From Polynucleobacter sp. AP-Ainpum-60-G11 (lineage in GTDB: Bacteria; Pseudomonadota; Gammaproteobacteria; Burkholderiales; Burkholderiaceae): a DNA stretch of 64,000 bases. Each line of letters starts with the position of its first letter. Position 1 is the stretch's first letter. This document shows, one piece after another, positions 33,335-42,518 of this stretch. Where the stretch lies: NCBI RefSeq assembly GCF_018688375.1, contig NZ_CP061318.1, positions 1,488,001 through 1,552,000 on the forward strand, read 5' to 3'. The notes below the pieces were generated by a model that saw nothing but the letters and a program-made list of their open reading frames with translations, ran no database searches and had not been told where the DNA came from. The translations under genes were made by a program, and so were the position numbers.

Positions 33335-34528
33335 TTATTTAGTAAAGGCAATGCCGCGCTCTTTTAACGATGCTACCTGTGCCTCGGTTAATCCAATACT
33401 TTGCAGAATTTCATCTGTGTTCTCGCCAATATTCGGAGCCAAGGTTTTAATGGATCCTGGTGTGCGAGATAACTTCGGAATTACTCCGGGCACATCTAGC
33501 TTGCTGCCGTCTTGCATCTGGATTGTTTCAATATTGCCCCGTGCCTTGAAGTGTGGGTCATTTGCAATATCAGCAATGGTATAAATTTTCCCTGCAGGAA
33601 CCGCCACAGAATCGAGTAACTCCAAGGCTTGATCTGTAGTCATTGTTTTTGCCCAAACACCAATTGCCTGATCCAACTCTGCAACACGAGCCACTCTGCC
33701 ATCGTTATTTTCAAGCGCTGGATCATTGGCTAAATCTGCCCTATCAATCATCTTCATCAAACGCTTGAAGATGCTATCGCCATTACCAGCAACTAGTACA
33801 TAGCCACCATCAGTACAAAGATAAGCATTGCTCGGAGCAATGCCTGGCAAAGCGCTACCACCAGCCTGTCGAACTTCACCAAAGGCGCTGTACTCAGGTA
33901 GCAAGCTTTCCATGCAATTAAAGACTGCCTCATACAAGGCTATATCGATCACTTGACCTTTGCCACTTTGATGACGCTCTTGTAGCGCCAATAAAATTCC
34001 GATAACACCATGTAGTGATGCCAAGGTATCGCCGATACTCACCCCAACTCGCACGGGCACTCTACCTGGCTCAGCAGTGAGATGACGCAGGCCACCCATA
34101 GCCTCAGCCACCACGCCAAATCCCGGCTTATCGCGGTAGGGACCAGTTTGACCATATCCACTAATTCTTAGAACAATGAGTTTAGGGTTGAGCTCGAGCA
34201 ATTCTTCAGGAGCAAGACCCCAACCCTCTAAAGTGCCTGGCCGAAAATTTTCAATAAGAACATCCGCCTCTGTAATTAAAGTGCGAACAATGTCTTGGGC
34301 TTCAGCTTGTTTTAAATCCAGGGAAAGAGAGCGCTTATTTCGTGACTGAACCTGCCACCAGACTGAAGTGCCATCTTTGAGTAAGCGCCACTTACGCAAG
34401 GCATCCCCTACTTTTGGTGGCTCAATCTTAATAACATCGGCACCAAAATCGGCTAAGGTCTTGGCGGCAAAGGGGCCGGCAATTAACTGCCCCATTTCAA
34501 TCACTTTCAAATTGGCTAATGGCTCCAT
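33335..34528 (-). CDS. Class III (CaiB/BaiF) CoA-transferase
   Basis: A 397-residue CoA-transferase: LKVIEMGQLIAGPFAAKTLADFGADVIKIE, the catalytic Asp region ENFRPGTLEGWG, RISGYGQTGPYRDKPGFGVVAEAMGG. These enzymes transfer CoA between carboxylic acids. It is the first gene of the minus-strand catabolic run (transferase, HMG-CoA-lyase-like, Bug receptor, VOC, cupin) and is divergent from a LysR regulator. Confidence 0.9.
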   Translation of the reverse strand: MEPLANLKVIEMGQLIAGPFAAKTLADFGADVIKIEPPKVGDALRKWRLLKDGTSVWWQVQSRNKRSLSLDLKQAEAQDIVRTLITEADVLIENFRPGTLEGWGLAPEELLELNPKLIVLRISGYGQTGPYRDKPGFGVVAEAMGGLRHLTAEPGRVPVRVGVSIGDTLASLHGVIGILLALQERHQSGKGQVIDIALYEAVFNCMESLLPEYSAFGEVRQAGGSALPGIAPSNAYLCTDGGYVLVAGNGDSIFKRLMKMIDRADLANDPALENNDGRVARVAELDQAIGVWAKTMTTDQALELLDSVAVPAGKIYTIADIANDPHFKARGNIETIQMQDGSKLDVPGVIPKLSRTPGSIKTLAPNIGENTDEILQSIGLTEAQVASLKERGIAFTK

Positions 34529-34600
34529 ACCTATCCTTAAATCTACTTTTTTAATAAATTACGCCCATTTGCCCCGCCTGAGAATTGCTATGAACTGAAC

Positions 34601-34625
34601 AAGCCTTCTCATTTTGCGAAGGCTT
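34601..34625. promoter_or_regulatory. LysR-type operator palindrome
   Basis: AAGCCTTC (34601-34608) and GAAGGCTT (34618-34625) form a perfect 8-base inverted repeat with a 9-base spacer, and contain a T-N11-A core (T34607, A34619). It lies between the divergent CoA-transferase and LysR genes, 15 bases before the LysR ATG, as expected for an autoregulated LysR site. Confidence 0.75.
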
Positions 34626-34640
34626 AGATAGAATATATTC

Positions 34641-35555
34641 ATGAACGCCTTCATAAACCCTGCCAGAATCGACTTTGTCACCCTCAAGCTCTTTTGCGCT
34701 GTTGCAAAATCGGGAAGCATTACCAAAGGTGCGAATGAATGTAGCCTCGCATTATCAGCAGCCAGTCGGCGGATATCCGAGCTAGAGGAAACGGTGGGCA
34801 TCTCTCTCCTTGATAGATCTGCCAGAGGCGTCACCCTGACTCAAGCAGGCCATGCAGTAATGCAACATGCTCTACGCCTCTTCCAAGGTTTTGAACAATT
34901 TAGCAATGAATTAGGTGAGTATTCCAAGGGGGTGAAGGGACATGTTCGCCTCTGGGCGAATATGTCAGCCCTCACAGAATTTTTACCAGCCGCTCTAGCG
35001 CAATTTCTTATAGAGCATCCCGAGATTCAGGTTGAGGTAGAAGAGCAGATTAGCGGCGATATTGTGAGGGCCCTCATGGATGGAATTGCAGATATCGGCG
35101 TATTTGCTGAAGGATCTCCCACTACCGGCTTAGACACTCAAGTCATTGGCAATGATGAGCTCGTTATTACGTGCAGTAAATCTCACCCACTCAGCAAGAA
35201 GAAAAGCGTTACTTTTGAAGAGTGCCTAGAGTATGACTTTGTTGGACTCAATCGAGGCAGCTCGCTTCTAGAGCTCACCTCTAGAAGCGCCGAGAAGTTA
35301 GGCAAGCAAATGCGATTACGGATTCAAGTGCGAAGCTACGATGCAATGTGCCAAATGATTGCAGCCAATCTGGGAATTGGCGTTCTACCCATCCAAGCTT
35401 GCGCAGCACAGATCCAGGCCATGGGACTAGTAGCTATTCCCTTGAGAGAATCCTGGGCTAATCGCAATTTATTAATTGCAACTAGAGAAGGTGCAACCTT
35501 ATCTCCCCCAGCTACATTGCTTCGAGAGCATCTGCTGGAGCAGTGCGTGAAATAG
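34641..35555 (+). CDS. LysR-family transcriptional regulator
   Basis: A 304-residue LysR protein. The N-terminal winged helix (FVTLKLFCAVAKSGSITKGANECSLALSAASRRISELEETVGISLLDRS) is canonical, followed by the two-lobed effector domain. It is divergent from the CoA-transferase operon and probably controls it via the palindrome at 34601-34625, with a carboxylate or its CoA ester as likely inducer (inference). Confidence 0.9.
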   Translation: MNAFINPARIDFVTLKLFCAVAKSGSITKGANECSLALSAASRRISELEETVGISLLDRSARGVTLTQAGHAVMQHALRLFQGFEQFSNELGEYSKGVKGHVRLWANMSALTEFLPAALAQFLIEHPEIQVEVEEQISGDIVRALMDGIADIGVFAEGSPTTGLDTQVIGNDELVITCSKSHPLSKKKSVTFEECLEYDFVGLNRGSSLLELTSRSAEKLGKQMRLRIQVRSYDAMCQMIAANLGIGVLPIQACAAQIQAMGLVAIPLRESWANRNLLIATREGATLSPPATLLREHLLEQCVK

Positions 35556-35566
35556 ACTACATAGCG

Positions 35567-35596
35567 ATAAATGCCAACCCTAAGGCTGGCATTTAT
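35567..35596. terminator. Bidirectional terminator between convergent genes
   Basis: ATAAATGCCA / TGGCATTTAT arms with inner CC/GG pairs form a hairpin between the LysR stop (35555) and the amidohydrolase stop (35619). AT-rich tracts lie on both sides. Confidence 0.75.
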
Positions 35597-35618
35597 TACT
35601 TACCCACCATCATGACAA

Positions 35619-37412
35619 TTAATGTAAAGGTCTAGACTGCTTAGTCTCAGACACCGGAATAACTTTGCCACCCAATATAGTCGCAACAACTCCCACATCT
35701 TTAATCTTGATGCTAGGGATTGTTTGTGGATCCGCATCTAGTACTGCAAAGTCAGCAAACTTACCCGCCTCAATACTTCCGACCTTATCTTCGACACCCA
35801 AGGTGTAGGCAGCATTAATCGTAATCATCTTCATGGCATCGTTAGCACTAACAGCCTCAGCTGGCGCCCAGACTTTGCCATCGTTATAAACATCTTTACG
35901 GGTAACAGCAGTCCAAACCTCCTTTAATGGCGCCGGCGCTGACACTGGTGCATCTGAGTGAATGGAGGTCACAATGCCACTGCGCACTAAGGTTCCAATA
36001 CGGGTTGCATAAGAAGCACGATCAACACCTAAGGCAGGGTACTCTAACTTGGCACGTTCAGAGATATAAGACAAATTGGCGCTTACAACTGCACCTAATG
36101 TCTTAATCTTCATTACCATCGCAGTAGATGGAATGCCGAAATGATTAATCGTATAGCGATGATCAAAACGCGGCTTTGCATCAATCATCAATTGCAAGGC
36201 ATTGATTGAGTGCTGATTTCCGATATCACCATTGCTATGAATATGGATATGAAAACCAGCATCCCACCAAGGTCTCATCGTATTTGCAAAATCTACTGAT
36301 GACTTGTAATTAGAGGAACCTAAAGTGTTATTTGTGTAGCCTGGATGCTCCATACGCATCGTTTCTGGCAAGTAACCACCGTCGCTATAAAACTTCACAC
36401 CTTGGAAAATCAATCTGTCGTTATCTAGCTGACTCAAGTTTTGGGCTTCTTGGATAGCTTTATCGCCATACTTTTGAATAAATGGTTCAGCATAAACAAC
36501 TGGCACGATACGAAGAGCACCGCGAGGTGATGTAGTGTAAGCCTTAGCTATTTTGGTTTCAGTTTCAATATTCAAAGTACCAAAAGCTAGATCACCTGAT
36601 GTAGTAATGCCCGCCTGCTGCATCAAGTCATTGATATACATGTAATCATTTGGAATTTCACCTGGCTTCAAAACATTCTTTCCAGCCAAGCCAAGAATGT
36701 AGGTAACCGCAGGTATTTCCAAAAATTGGCCATTTAGCTGACCATCTTTGTCCAGACCAACGCCTTTGATAGTTTTCACCTTCTCTGGTGTGATGTCATA
36801 TGACTTAATGAATGCACTATTAACGTACATATCATGGCCGGAGATATCCCACACAATGATCGGCCTTGTTGTTGATGCTTGATCTAGAAGTTGACGATCC
36901 GGCAACTTGCCCATTGCCACTACATCGTATCCCCAAGCCAATAGAGTCTCCTTGGGATCTTTAATATCAGTAGAATATTTTTTGAGTTGCGCTATTGCCG
37001 CCTGTAGGTTAGGAACCCCTGGAAACGGGGCGCCCCATGGATTAGGCATTGGAGATGGCGTTAGCAGTGGCTTATTAAATAAGACTCCAGCAAGTAGAGG
37101 ATGCGCATGTGGCTCAATAAAGCCTGGATACATTACCTTGTTTGCAAACTGTCTATTAATTTGGGTTGGATACCTATCAGTCCAGGGCTTCATATCCTCT
37201 AATGTGCCGACCGATAGAATGCGGCCATCAGCAACCGCTACAGCCGTGGCATTTGGAATGGCAGGGTCCATTGTGACAATTTTCTTCGCCACAAAAACAG
37301 TAATCTCAGCGATCTTCGGCGTTGATGGGGGATCAATCAGCTGTACTGATAGAGCCGTTCCTGAGAAAAGCCCCGCCACGAATACATAAATAATTTTTGA
37401 TTTCAAACTCAT
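35619..37412 (-). CDS. Exported YtcJ-like amidohydrolase A
   Basis: A 597-residue metal-dependent amidohydrolase (amidohydro_3, YtcJ-like) with an N-terminal signal peptide (about 1-22). The complete ligand set is visible: HAH (H102, H104), the carboxylated Lys in VKFYSDGG, HSNGD, a later His in INHFGIP and the Asp in HSDAP. It would hydrolyse an amide or related bond in the periplasm; the substrate is unknown. Similar proteins follow at 37527 and 43884. Confidence 0.85.
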   Translation of the reverse strand: MSLKSKIIYVFVAGLFSGTALSVQLIDPPSTPKIAEITVFVAKKIVTMDPAIPNATAVAVADGRILSVGTLEDMKPWTDRYPTQINRQFANKVMYPGFIEPHAHPLLAGVLFNKPLLTPSPMPNPWGAPFPGVPNLQAAIAQLKKYSTDIKDPKETLLAWGYDVVAMGKLPDRQLLDQASTTRPIIVWDISGHDMYVNSAFIKSYDITPEKVKTIKGVGLDKDGQLNGQFLEIPAVTYILGLAGKNVLKPGEIPNDYMYINDLMQQAGITTSGDLAFGTLNIETETKIAKAYTTSPRGALRIVPVVYAEPFIQKYGDKAIQEAQNLSQLDNDRLIFQGVKFYSDGGYLPETMRMEHPGYTNNTLGSSNYKSSVDFANTMRPWWDAGFHIHIHSNGDIGNQHSINALQLMIDAKPRFDHRYTINHFGIPSTAMVMKIKTLGAVVSANLSYISERAKLEYPALGVDRASYATRIGTLVRSGIVTSIHSDAPVSAPAPLKEVWTAVTRKDVYNDGKVWAPAEAVSANDAMKMITINAAYTLGVEDKVGSIEAGKFADFAVLDADPQTIPSIKIKDVGVVATILGGKVIPVSETKQSRPLH

Positions 37413-37470
37413 AAAGATTCCTAAAATTTTCTTCTACTTGACCGCGATAGATAACCATTAGCCCATTAAA

Positions 37471-37500
37471 GACAAACACCCGCATCAGCGAGTGTTTGTC
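37471..37500 (-). terminator. Terminator between amidohydrolase genes
   Basis: GACAAACAC / GTGTTTGTC arms with inner CGC / GCG pairs form a strong hairpin, followed on the minus strand by TTTAATGG. It lies 26 bases after the stop of the gene at 37527. Confidence 0.7.
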
Positions 37501-37526
37501 ATGACTACTTAATTAGTTAAGCTTTT

Positions 37527-39233
37527 TTATTTCAGACTCACCTGCTTACCGTCAATCCAGGTTCCATTCACTTTGATATTACGAATTTCTGCTGGCGGAG
37601 TCTTGCGTGGATTCTTCTCCAATACCACCAAGTCAGCTTGCTTACCAACCTCTAAGCTACCCACGATATTGTCAGCAAAGATTTGATATGCGGCATCGAT
37701 AGTAATCGCACGAATCGCATCATCAACAGAAACTGCTTGGGTTGGCCCAAGTACTTTTTGTGGAGGCAGTTGCCATAGGCGCGTTACCTCTTCACTTACA
37801 TAGTTCAAAGGTCCGACATTGGAAACCGGTGAGTCGCTATGAAGCGTAAATTTACCGCCCAAACGCTTAAAGTCTCCGGCTGGGTCAATTCGCGCAGCAC
37901 GCTCTGATCCAATGATGTGGTTACTAAATGCCGCACCCCAATAATTGACGTGGCCAATAGTAAAGCTAGGTATTACACCCAACTTCACCGCTTTTTTCAC
38001 CTGTGACTCACTATTCACAGTGAAGTGTTCAATACGCAAGCGACGTTCTTGCGGCTTTGAATTGCCAGTCAAAAGCTTAGCGTAACTATTCAAAGCTTGG
38101 TCAATTGCTTTATCACCATTAGAGTGTGAAGAAATCTGCCAACCCTGATCAAAGAACGACTTCATGGAAGCATAAATATCAGCATCCTTATAGTTCAATG
38201 CCCCAGTCCACTTAGTATCTTTTGGATAAGTGTAAGGCTGGTTGAGTGCCGCCGTTAAACCTTGTGTAGAACCATCGGTGATGTATTTGATTCCAACAAA
38301 GCGTAACTTATCATCGCCCTCATTAGGCTTAATAGCGTTATAGCCTGCAGGCAAAGTCTCACTAAATAAATAACCACGAACCCGAATAGGTGATGCATTT
38401 TTAGCGAAGATTGCTTTATAAATTGCCACTTCTTTATCCACGCCAAAATTACCACCAACACTCATATCGGAGGCAGTTGTTACCCCTGTTGATGCCATTT
38501 TCTTCATAGTCCCCTGAATAGCACCAAACAACTCAGCTTCAGTAGGATTGGGCATCTTTGCCATGAATGGCAAGTAAGAAGGTGGCTCTACCAACTTGCC
38601 TGTAAGCTTACCTTTGGCATCTTTTACATAGATACCACCACCCTTGGGGTTTGGAGTCTTATCAGTAATGCCTGCTAACTCTATCGCCTTATGGTTAACA
38701 TATCCAATGTGGCCAGACTGATTCACAATGAAGATTGGAACTTCTTTAGAAACCTGATCCAAATCATCTGCCGTAAGCTCTGCCATAAATGGCGTTGTAC
38801 GTGATGGATCTACGCCAAACCCAAACAACCAACCCCCCTGCGGAATATTTTTTAGGTGAGCCTTCATTTTTGAAATCAAAGTCTCTTTAGTGTCATAGGG
38901 CAATGAGAAGTTGCTGAGATTCAAGCCCAAGCCTTCAAAAACCGATGTAACCATAATATGGACATGTGGCTCAACAAAGCCTGGCATCAATGTTTGCCCT
39001 TGAAGATCAACCAACTTAGTGCCGCTTGACTGCCATTCTTGGGTGATGGCATCTTTAGTGCCAACCGCAACAATCTTCCCATTCTGAACCGCAAGGGCCT
39101 GAACTTCTTCATTCTTAGCATTCACTGTAACAATAGGGCCACCATAGAAAATGGTGTCAGCATTACCTTTTGCAAAGGTAAGCGCACATTGGGTCATCAA
39201 TAATGTGCTTAATAGTTTTTGTGCAAATTTCAT
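37527..39233 (-). CDS. Exported YtcJ-like amidohydrolase B
   Basis: A 568-residue amidohydrolase with a signal peptide (about 1-21). Metal ligands are intact: HVH (H90, H92) in GFVEPHVHI, Lys in GIKYITDG, HSNGD, RIEHF and HSDSP. It shares overall layout with A and C in this region and is likely a paralogue. Substrate unknown. Divergence is substantial, so this is an old duplication or separate acquisition. Confidence 0.85.
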   Translation of the reverse strand: MKFAQKLLSTLLMTQCALTFAKGNADTIFYGGPIVTVNAKNEEVQALAVQNGKIVAVGTKDAITQEWQSSGTKLVDLQGQTLMPGFVEPHVHIMVTSVFEGLGLNLSNFSLPYDTKETLISKMKAHLKNIPQGGWLFGFGVDPSRTTPFMAELTADDLDQVSKEVPIFIVNQSGHIGYVNHKAIELAGITDKTPNPKGGGIYVKDAKGKLTGKLVEPPSYLPFMAKMPNPTEAELFGAIQGTMKKMASTGVTTASDMSVGGNFGVDKEVAIYKAIFAKNASPIRVRGYLFSETLPAGYNAIKPNEGDDKLRFVGIKYITDGSTQGLTAALNQPYTYPKDTKWTGALNYKDADIYASMKSFFDQGWQISSHSNGDKAIDQALNSYAKLLTGNSKPQERRLRIEHFTVNSESQVKKAVKLGVIPSFTIGHVNYWGAAFSNHIIGSERAARIDPAGDFKRLGGKFTLHSDSPVSNVGPLNYVSEEVTRLWQLPPQKVLGPTQAVSVDDAIRAITIDAAYQIFADNIVGSLEVGKQADLVVLEKNPRKTPPAEIRNIKVNGTWIDGKQVSLK

Positions 39234-39258
39234 CTTAAGTTCCTAACTTAGGTACAAA

Positions 39259-40116
39259 TTATTTCAGAATCACAACGGTTGCAGTTGCACGAGCGCCCCA
39301 GCCAGATGGTCCGCCCGGCGTATTACTCACGTAGTACATTGGTCCAGCGCCAAACTGAAATGGCACACCATCAAATACCATGAGCTTTGAGACTCCCGCG
39401 TACAGTGGATTTGAAGTACGGCGTGCGTCATAGTTATATTGCGCTTCCATATTGGCAGTGAGAGTCCAAGCTGTCTTAGTCGTATAGGCTATAAAAGGCT
39501 GGCCATAGAGATTATTTTGAGTTCCAAAACTTGGATTACCACCAACACTCCAAGATTGGTAACCCAACGCACCATAAGTCCAAGGCCCAGCACGATTGAG
39601 AACAACCGCCGTCACACCGGCGCCAGTTTGTTGAGATCCAAATTTGCCGCTATTACCAGAAGGTGATTGAGCGTAAGGGCCCACACCCCAGATCCAGGAA
39701 GAGTTGGTGTTAGGCGCATAAAAAGATTCGAGCGTAACACTTGCGATACCGTATCCTGAAAATGATTGGCCTGCTGCATTTTGGACGCTGACTTCTCTAG
39801 CTCCCGCAACAATAGGACGCACAATAAATGTATCGCCGCCCCCAAGGTCAAATGGAGCTACCGGCTGAAACAGTAAAGTTTGCTCAGAGCCGCCTTGATT
39901 TTTTCCAACACCTCGACTGAACTCATACTGCAGAGGTACTGAAATCATATTGGCGATAGGGTTTGCTAATTTTTTGGCAATATCAACCTTATCAACATCG
40001 CCACTAGGCGCTGACACAGCAGAAGATTTACTAGCTTGCGTAGATTGACCTAGCACAGGGGCAGTAATAGTAAGTGCCAGCAATAGAGTTGCTAGCGTTT
40101 TAGAGAAATGATTCAT
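39259..40116 (-). CDS. Outer-membrane beta-barrel-type protein 1
   Basis: A 285-residue exported protein (signal peptide about 1-23). The body has alternating aromatic/hydrophobic strands and ends GARATATVVILK, a strand-like C-terminus. SVPLQYEFSRGVGKNQGGSEQTLLFQPVAPFDLGGGDTF is a pattern seen in proteins oddly labelled neuromedin U or transporter in databases; this is recollection. A barrel or porin role is inferred. It lies 25 bases upstream of amidohydrolase B. Confidence 0.6.
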   Translation of the reverse strand: MNHFSKTLATLLLALTITAPVLGQSTQASKSSAVSAPSGDVDKVDIAKKLANPIANMISVPLQYEFSRGVGKNQGGSEQTLLFQPVAPFDLGGGDTFIVRPIVAGAREVSVQNAAGQSFSGYGIASVTLESFYAPNTNSSWIWGVGPYAQSPSGNSGKFGSQQTGAGVTAVVLNRAGPWTYGALGYQSWSVGGNPSFGTQNNLYGQPFIAYTTKTAWTLTANMEAQYNYDARRTSNPLYAGVSKLMVFDGVPFQFGAGPMYYVSNTPGGPSGWGARATATVVILK

Positions 40117-40135
40117 GAAGTATCTTTAGAGGTAA

Positions 40136-40927
40136 TTAGAATTTAAAGGTAATGGCAACTTGAGGGCCTTGCATAGTGGTCTTTTGCAACACGCCACCAG
40201 ATTTCATATCGTAGTAGAGAGCACGATACGTTAGCGATGCATCAATCAAACTACCAAATGATTTACCTACACCGGCCATTGCTTGCCATGTCAGGTTAGT
40301 AGTACCCCCACCACCACCAATATCAGCATATGCAGGAATGTACCAAGTGGAATCTGCAATACGGTAACGCCCCTTGGCACCAATAATCGGGTCTATCGTA
40401 GAGGTCGTTTTGGAAATAGACTCCTTCTCAGCTGTACCAACGAGGTTGCCGAAAAGTGTAGCGGTAACATTAATTGAGCGTACGCCAAGCAAAGCATCAA
40501 CGTAGGCATCCTTCGTATTAGCTAGCGTATAAGTGGCAGCACCAGTCAAAATAGTCTGCTGCAAAGTAACCCTATCTGCAACGGTGGCGGCTCCACCCGC
40601 TACTGGAACCGAACCAGACTTTTGCAGGGTAGCAGAGATGACATCACCCATGATTCCCCAATTACCTTTATGCGCCTCTGCTGCGATCATGCCACCGGAC
40701 TTCAGGTTGCTAAGAACATCGCTGGAAGTAAAGTCCGCAGATTTAGCAAGGCCATTATCAAAATTCATGGTGCCTTTGATGCCCGTAAGCCAGAGATAGG
40801 GGGTTACTTCAAAGCGCCATTCATTTGAGGCCTTGGGGATTGGAGAGACTTCTTGGGCAAGAGCAAAACCTGAGGAGGCTAGTAGCGCAAATATTCCAAA
40901 GAAAGTCTTAAAGAGGGATTTTTTCAT
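40136..40927 (-). CDS. Outer-membrane beta-barrel-type protein 2
   Basis: A 263-residue exported protein starting at ATG 40927 with signal peptide MKKSLFKTFFGIFALLASSGFALA. A TTG-initiated extension to 40975 is less likely because it would bury the signal. WRFEVTPYLWLTGIKGTMN and the C-terminal VAITFKF (terminal Phe) are typical of outer-membrane barrels. Substrate or role unknown. It precedes outer-membrane protein 1 by 19 bases on the same strand. Confidence 0.7.
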   Translation of the reverse strand: MKKSLFKTFFGIFALLASSGFALAQEVSPIPKASNEWRFEVTPYLWLTGIKGTMNFDNGLAKSADFTSSDVLSNLKSGGMIAAEAHKGNWGIMGDVISATLQKSGSVPVAGGAATVADRVTLQQTILTGAATYTLANTKDAYVDALLGVRSINVTATLFGNLVGTAEKESISKTTSTIDPIIGAKGRYRIADSTWYIPAYADIGGGGGTTNLTWQAMAGVGKSFGSLIDASLTYRALYYDMKSGGVLQKTTMQGPQVAITFKF

Positions 40928-40965
40928 AATGGGTGAATAATTCAGAGTGAAGTAAGAAGGTGATA

Positions 40966-40985
40966 AAAATAACAATCGTTATTTT
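40966..40985. promoter_or_regulatory. AT-rich palindrome upstream of outer-membrane gene
   Basis: AAAATAAC / GTTATTTT, perfect 8-base arms with AATC between. It lies 38 bases upstream of the barrel-protein start in a divergent intergenic region, so an operator is more likely than a terminator. Resemblance to a Fur box is weak. Confidence 0.5.
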
Positions 40986-41104
40986 AAAGGGCTTTATCTA
41001 TTTAAAGGCTTATTGGAAACCCCAATAATGGGTGGCTCTGCAATTAACTCTAGCCTCCGCTAAACTGCATCCAAGTCAGCATAAATGCACTAGAAGGAAG
41101 AAAA

Positions 41105-41740
41105 ATGAGCTTAATTAATCAATTACAGTGGCGCTATGCAACCAAAAAGATGGATGCCAAAAAACTGGTTCCGCTTGAAAAGGTCGAACACATCCTTGAG
41201 GCTATTAGGTTAACTGCCAGCTCAAGCGGACTTCAGCCCTATGAATTGATTGTGATCACCAATCAAGATATTCGCCAAAAAATTAAGGAGGCGGCCAATA
41301 ATCAATCTCAAATTACAGACTGCTCCCATTTAATCGTTTTTGCAGCCTGGGACAACTACACCGCTGATCGCATCAATGCTGCCTTTGATATGACGGAGAC
41401 AATTCGCAACTTTACAAGTGAGTCAGGTACCGCATACCGACAAATGCTCTTGAAGACATACCCAGCCAGAGATGCTGAAGTGAACTTCACGCACGCTGCC
41501 AAACAAGCATATATTGGACTGGGCACCGCCTTGATTGCAGCCGCTTACGAAAAAGTAGATTGCACTCCGATGGAAGGTTTTAACCCGACAGCAGTAGATG
41601 AAATTTTGAATCTGAAAGCCAAAGGTTTACGGAGCGTTGTCATGTTGCCCTTGGGATATCGAAATTCAGAGGAAGACTGGCTAGTCAATCTTAAAAAGGT
41701 GAGAAGAACTAAAGAGCAATTTATCTCATGGATAGAGTGA
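41105..41740 (+). CDS. Nitroreductase-family NAD(P)H oxidoreductase
   Basis: A 211-residue FMN-binding nitroreductase (NfsB-like): LQWRYATKKMDAKKL with the FMN Arg/Lys set, SSSGLQPYELIVI, and KQAYIGLGTALIAAAYEKVDCTPMEGF. It reduces nitro- or quinone-type compounds with NAD(P)H. A GAAGGAAGAA site precedes the ATG. It is the only plus-strand gene between the LysR gene and tsaD. Confidence 0.85.
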   Translation: MSLINQLQWRYATKKMDAKKLVPLEKVEHILEAIRLTASSSGLQPYELIVITNQDIRQKIKEAANNQSQITDCSHLIVFAAWDNYTADRINAAFDMTETIRNFTSESGTAYRQMLLKTYPARDAEVNFTHAAKQAYIGLGTALIAAAYEKVDCTPMEGFNPTAVDEILNLKAKGLRSVVMLPLGYRNSEEDWLVNLKKVRRTKEQFISWIE

Positions 41741-41746
41741 CGGGGT

Positions 41747-42403
41747 TTAAGCCTGCATTAAATGCCCGGTCTTAACAAAAATCGTGCAACCTTCCTTACT
41801 GAAAGGCTGATGCAAACTCATATGAGGACTACGAATCCATGAGCCAGCTGGATAGCGTCCATGCTCATCCTCAAATACGCCTTCGACTACAAAAATCTCT
41901 TCACCGCCATAATGCTTGTGGGGGTTAAAGTAAGTTTGCGGCGCCCACCTTACTAATGTTGAGCCTGTGCCCTGATTCATTAAAGGCATCACCGTCAGCC
42001 CAGGAACCATTCCCTGAAACCAAGATGTCGAATGGGTATCCACAATCTCTCTCTCAATTTGCTCCGACCCTAAGTGTCGTAACTTCACAAAAAGAGTACA
42101 GCCATGCTCGCTAAAAGGCGCATGAGATGAGCCGGGAGGATTCATGATGTAAGTACCAGCAGGATAACTTCCTGTTTCATCACTGAAGACCCCCTCTAAA
42201 ACGAGAATCTCCTCACCCAACTCATGAAAGTGATTTGGAAAATTCGCTCCTGCCTCATAGCGAACAATTGAAGTGGCCCTAGCCACCTCATCCCCCTGAC
42301 GATCAAGCATGCGCCTCTCAACCCCCAACGAAGGACTGGGGATCCATGGCAGATCATGGTGGTTAAGCACTACTCGTTGACTATAGTCAGAATGAAGATC
42401 CAT
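41747..42403 (-). CDS. Double-cupin ChrR-like protein
   Basis: A 218-residue protein made of two tandem ChrR-type cupin repeats. Repeat 1 has NHFHELGEEILVLEG and SSHAPFS; repeat 2 has NPHKHYGGEEIFVVEG and SLHQPFS, each giving a plausible metal site. Unlike anti-sigma ChrR it has no N-terminal zinc anti-sigma domain and no sigma gene next to it, so it may be an enzyme. It is convergent with the nitroreductase gene, six bases apart. Confidence 0.8.
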   Translation of the reverse strand: MDLHSDYSQRVVLNHHDLPWIPSPSLGVERRMLDRQGDEVARATSIVRYEAGANFPNHFHELGEEILVLEGVFSDETGSYPAGTYIMNPPGSSHAPFSEHGCTLFVKLRHLGSEQIEREIVDTHSTSWFQGMVPGLTVMPLMNQGTGSTLVRWAPQTYFNPHKHYGGEEIFVVEGVFEDEHGRYPAGSWIRSPHMSLHQPFSKEGCTIFVKTGHLMQA

Positions 42404-42470
42404 TAAGAACTTTGCAGTTATTGATTTTGATGAGTAAGCATAACAATGGATTGAAATTGTTGCTCAAAAG

Positions 42471-42498
42471 AAGAAAACCACCCGAGGGTGGTTTTCTT
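42471..42498 (-). terminator. Strong hairpin terminator after the lipase gene
   Basis: AAGAAAACCACCC and GGGTGGTTTTCTT form a nearly uninterrupted stem with a tiny loop, T-rich on both strands. It lies 21 bases after the stop of the gene at 42519. The core is shared with the hairpin at 45686. Confidence 0.85.
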
Positions 42499-42518
42499 GT
42501 TGCAGAGAATGACTAGCC

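Noticed and set aside
40962-40985. Fur box before the outer-membrane protein gene
   Set aside because: Only about 12 of 19 positions fit the consensus; kept as an unassigned palindrome instead.
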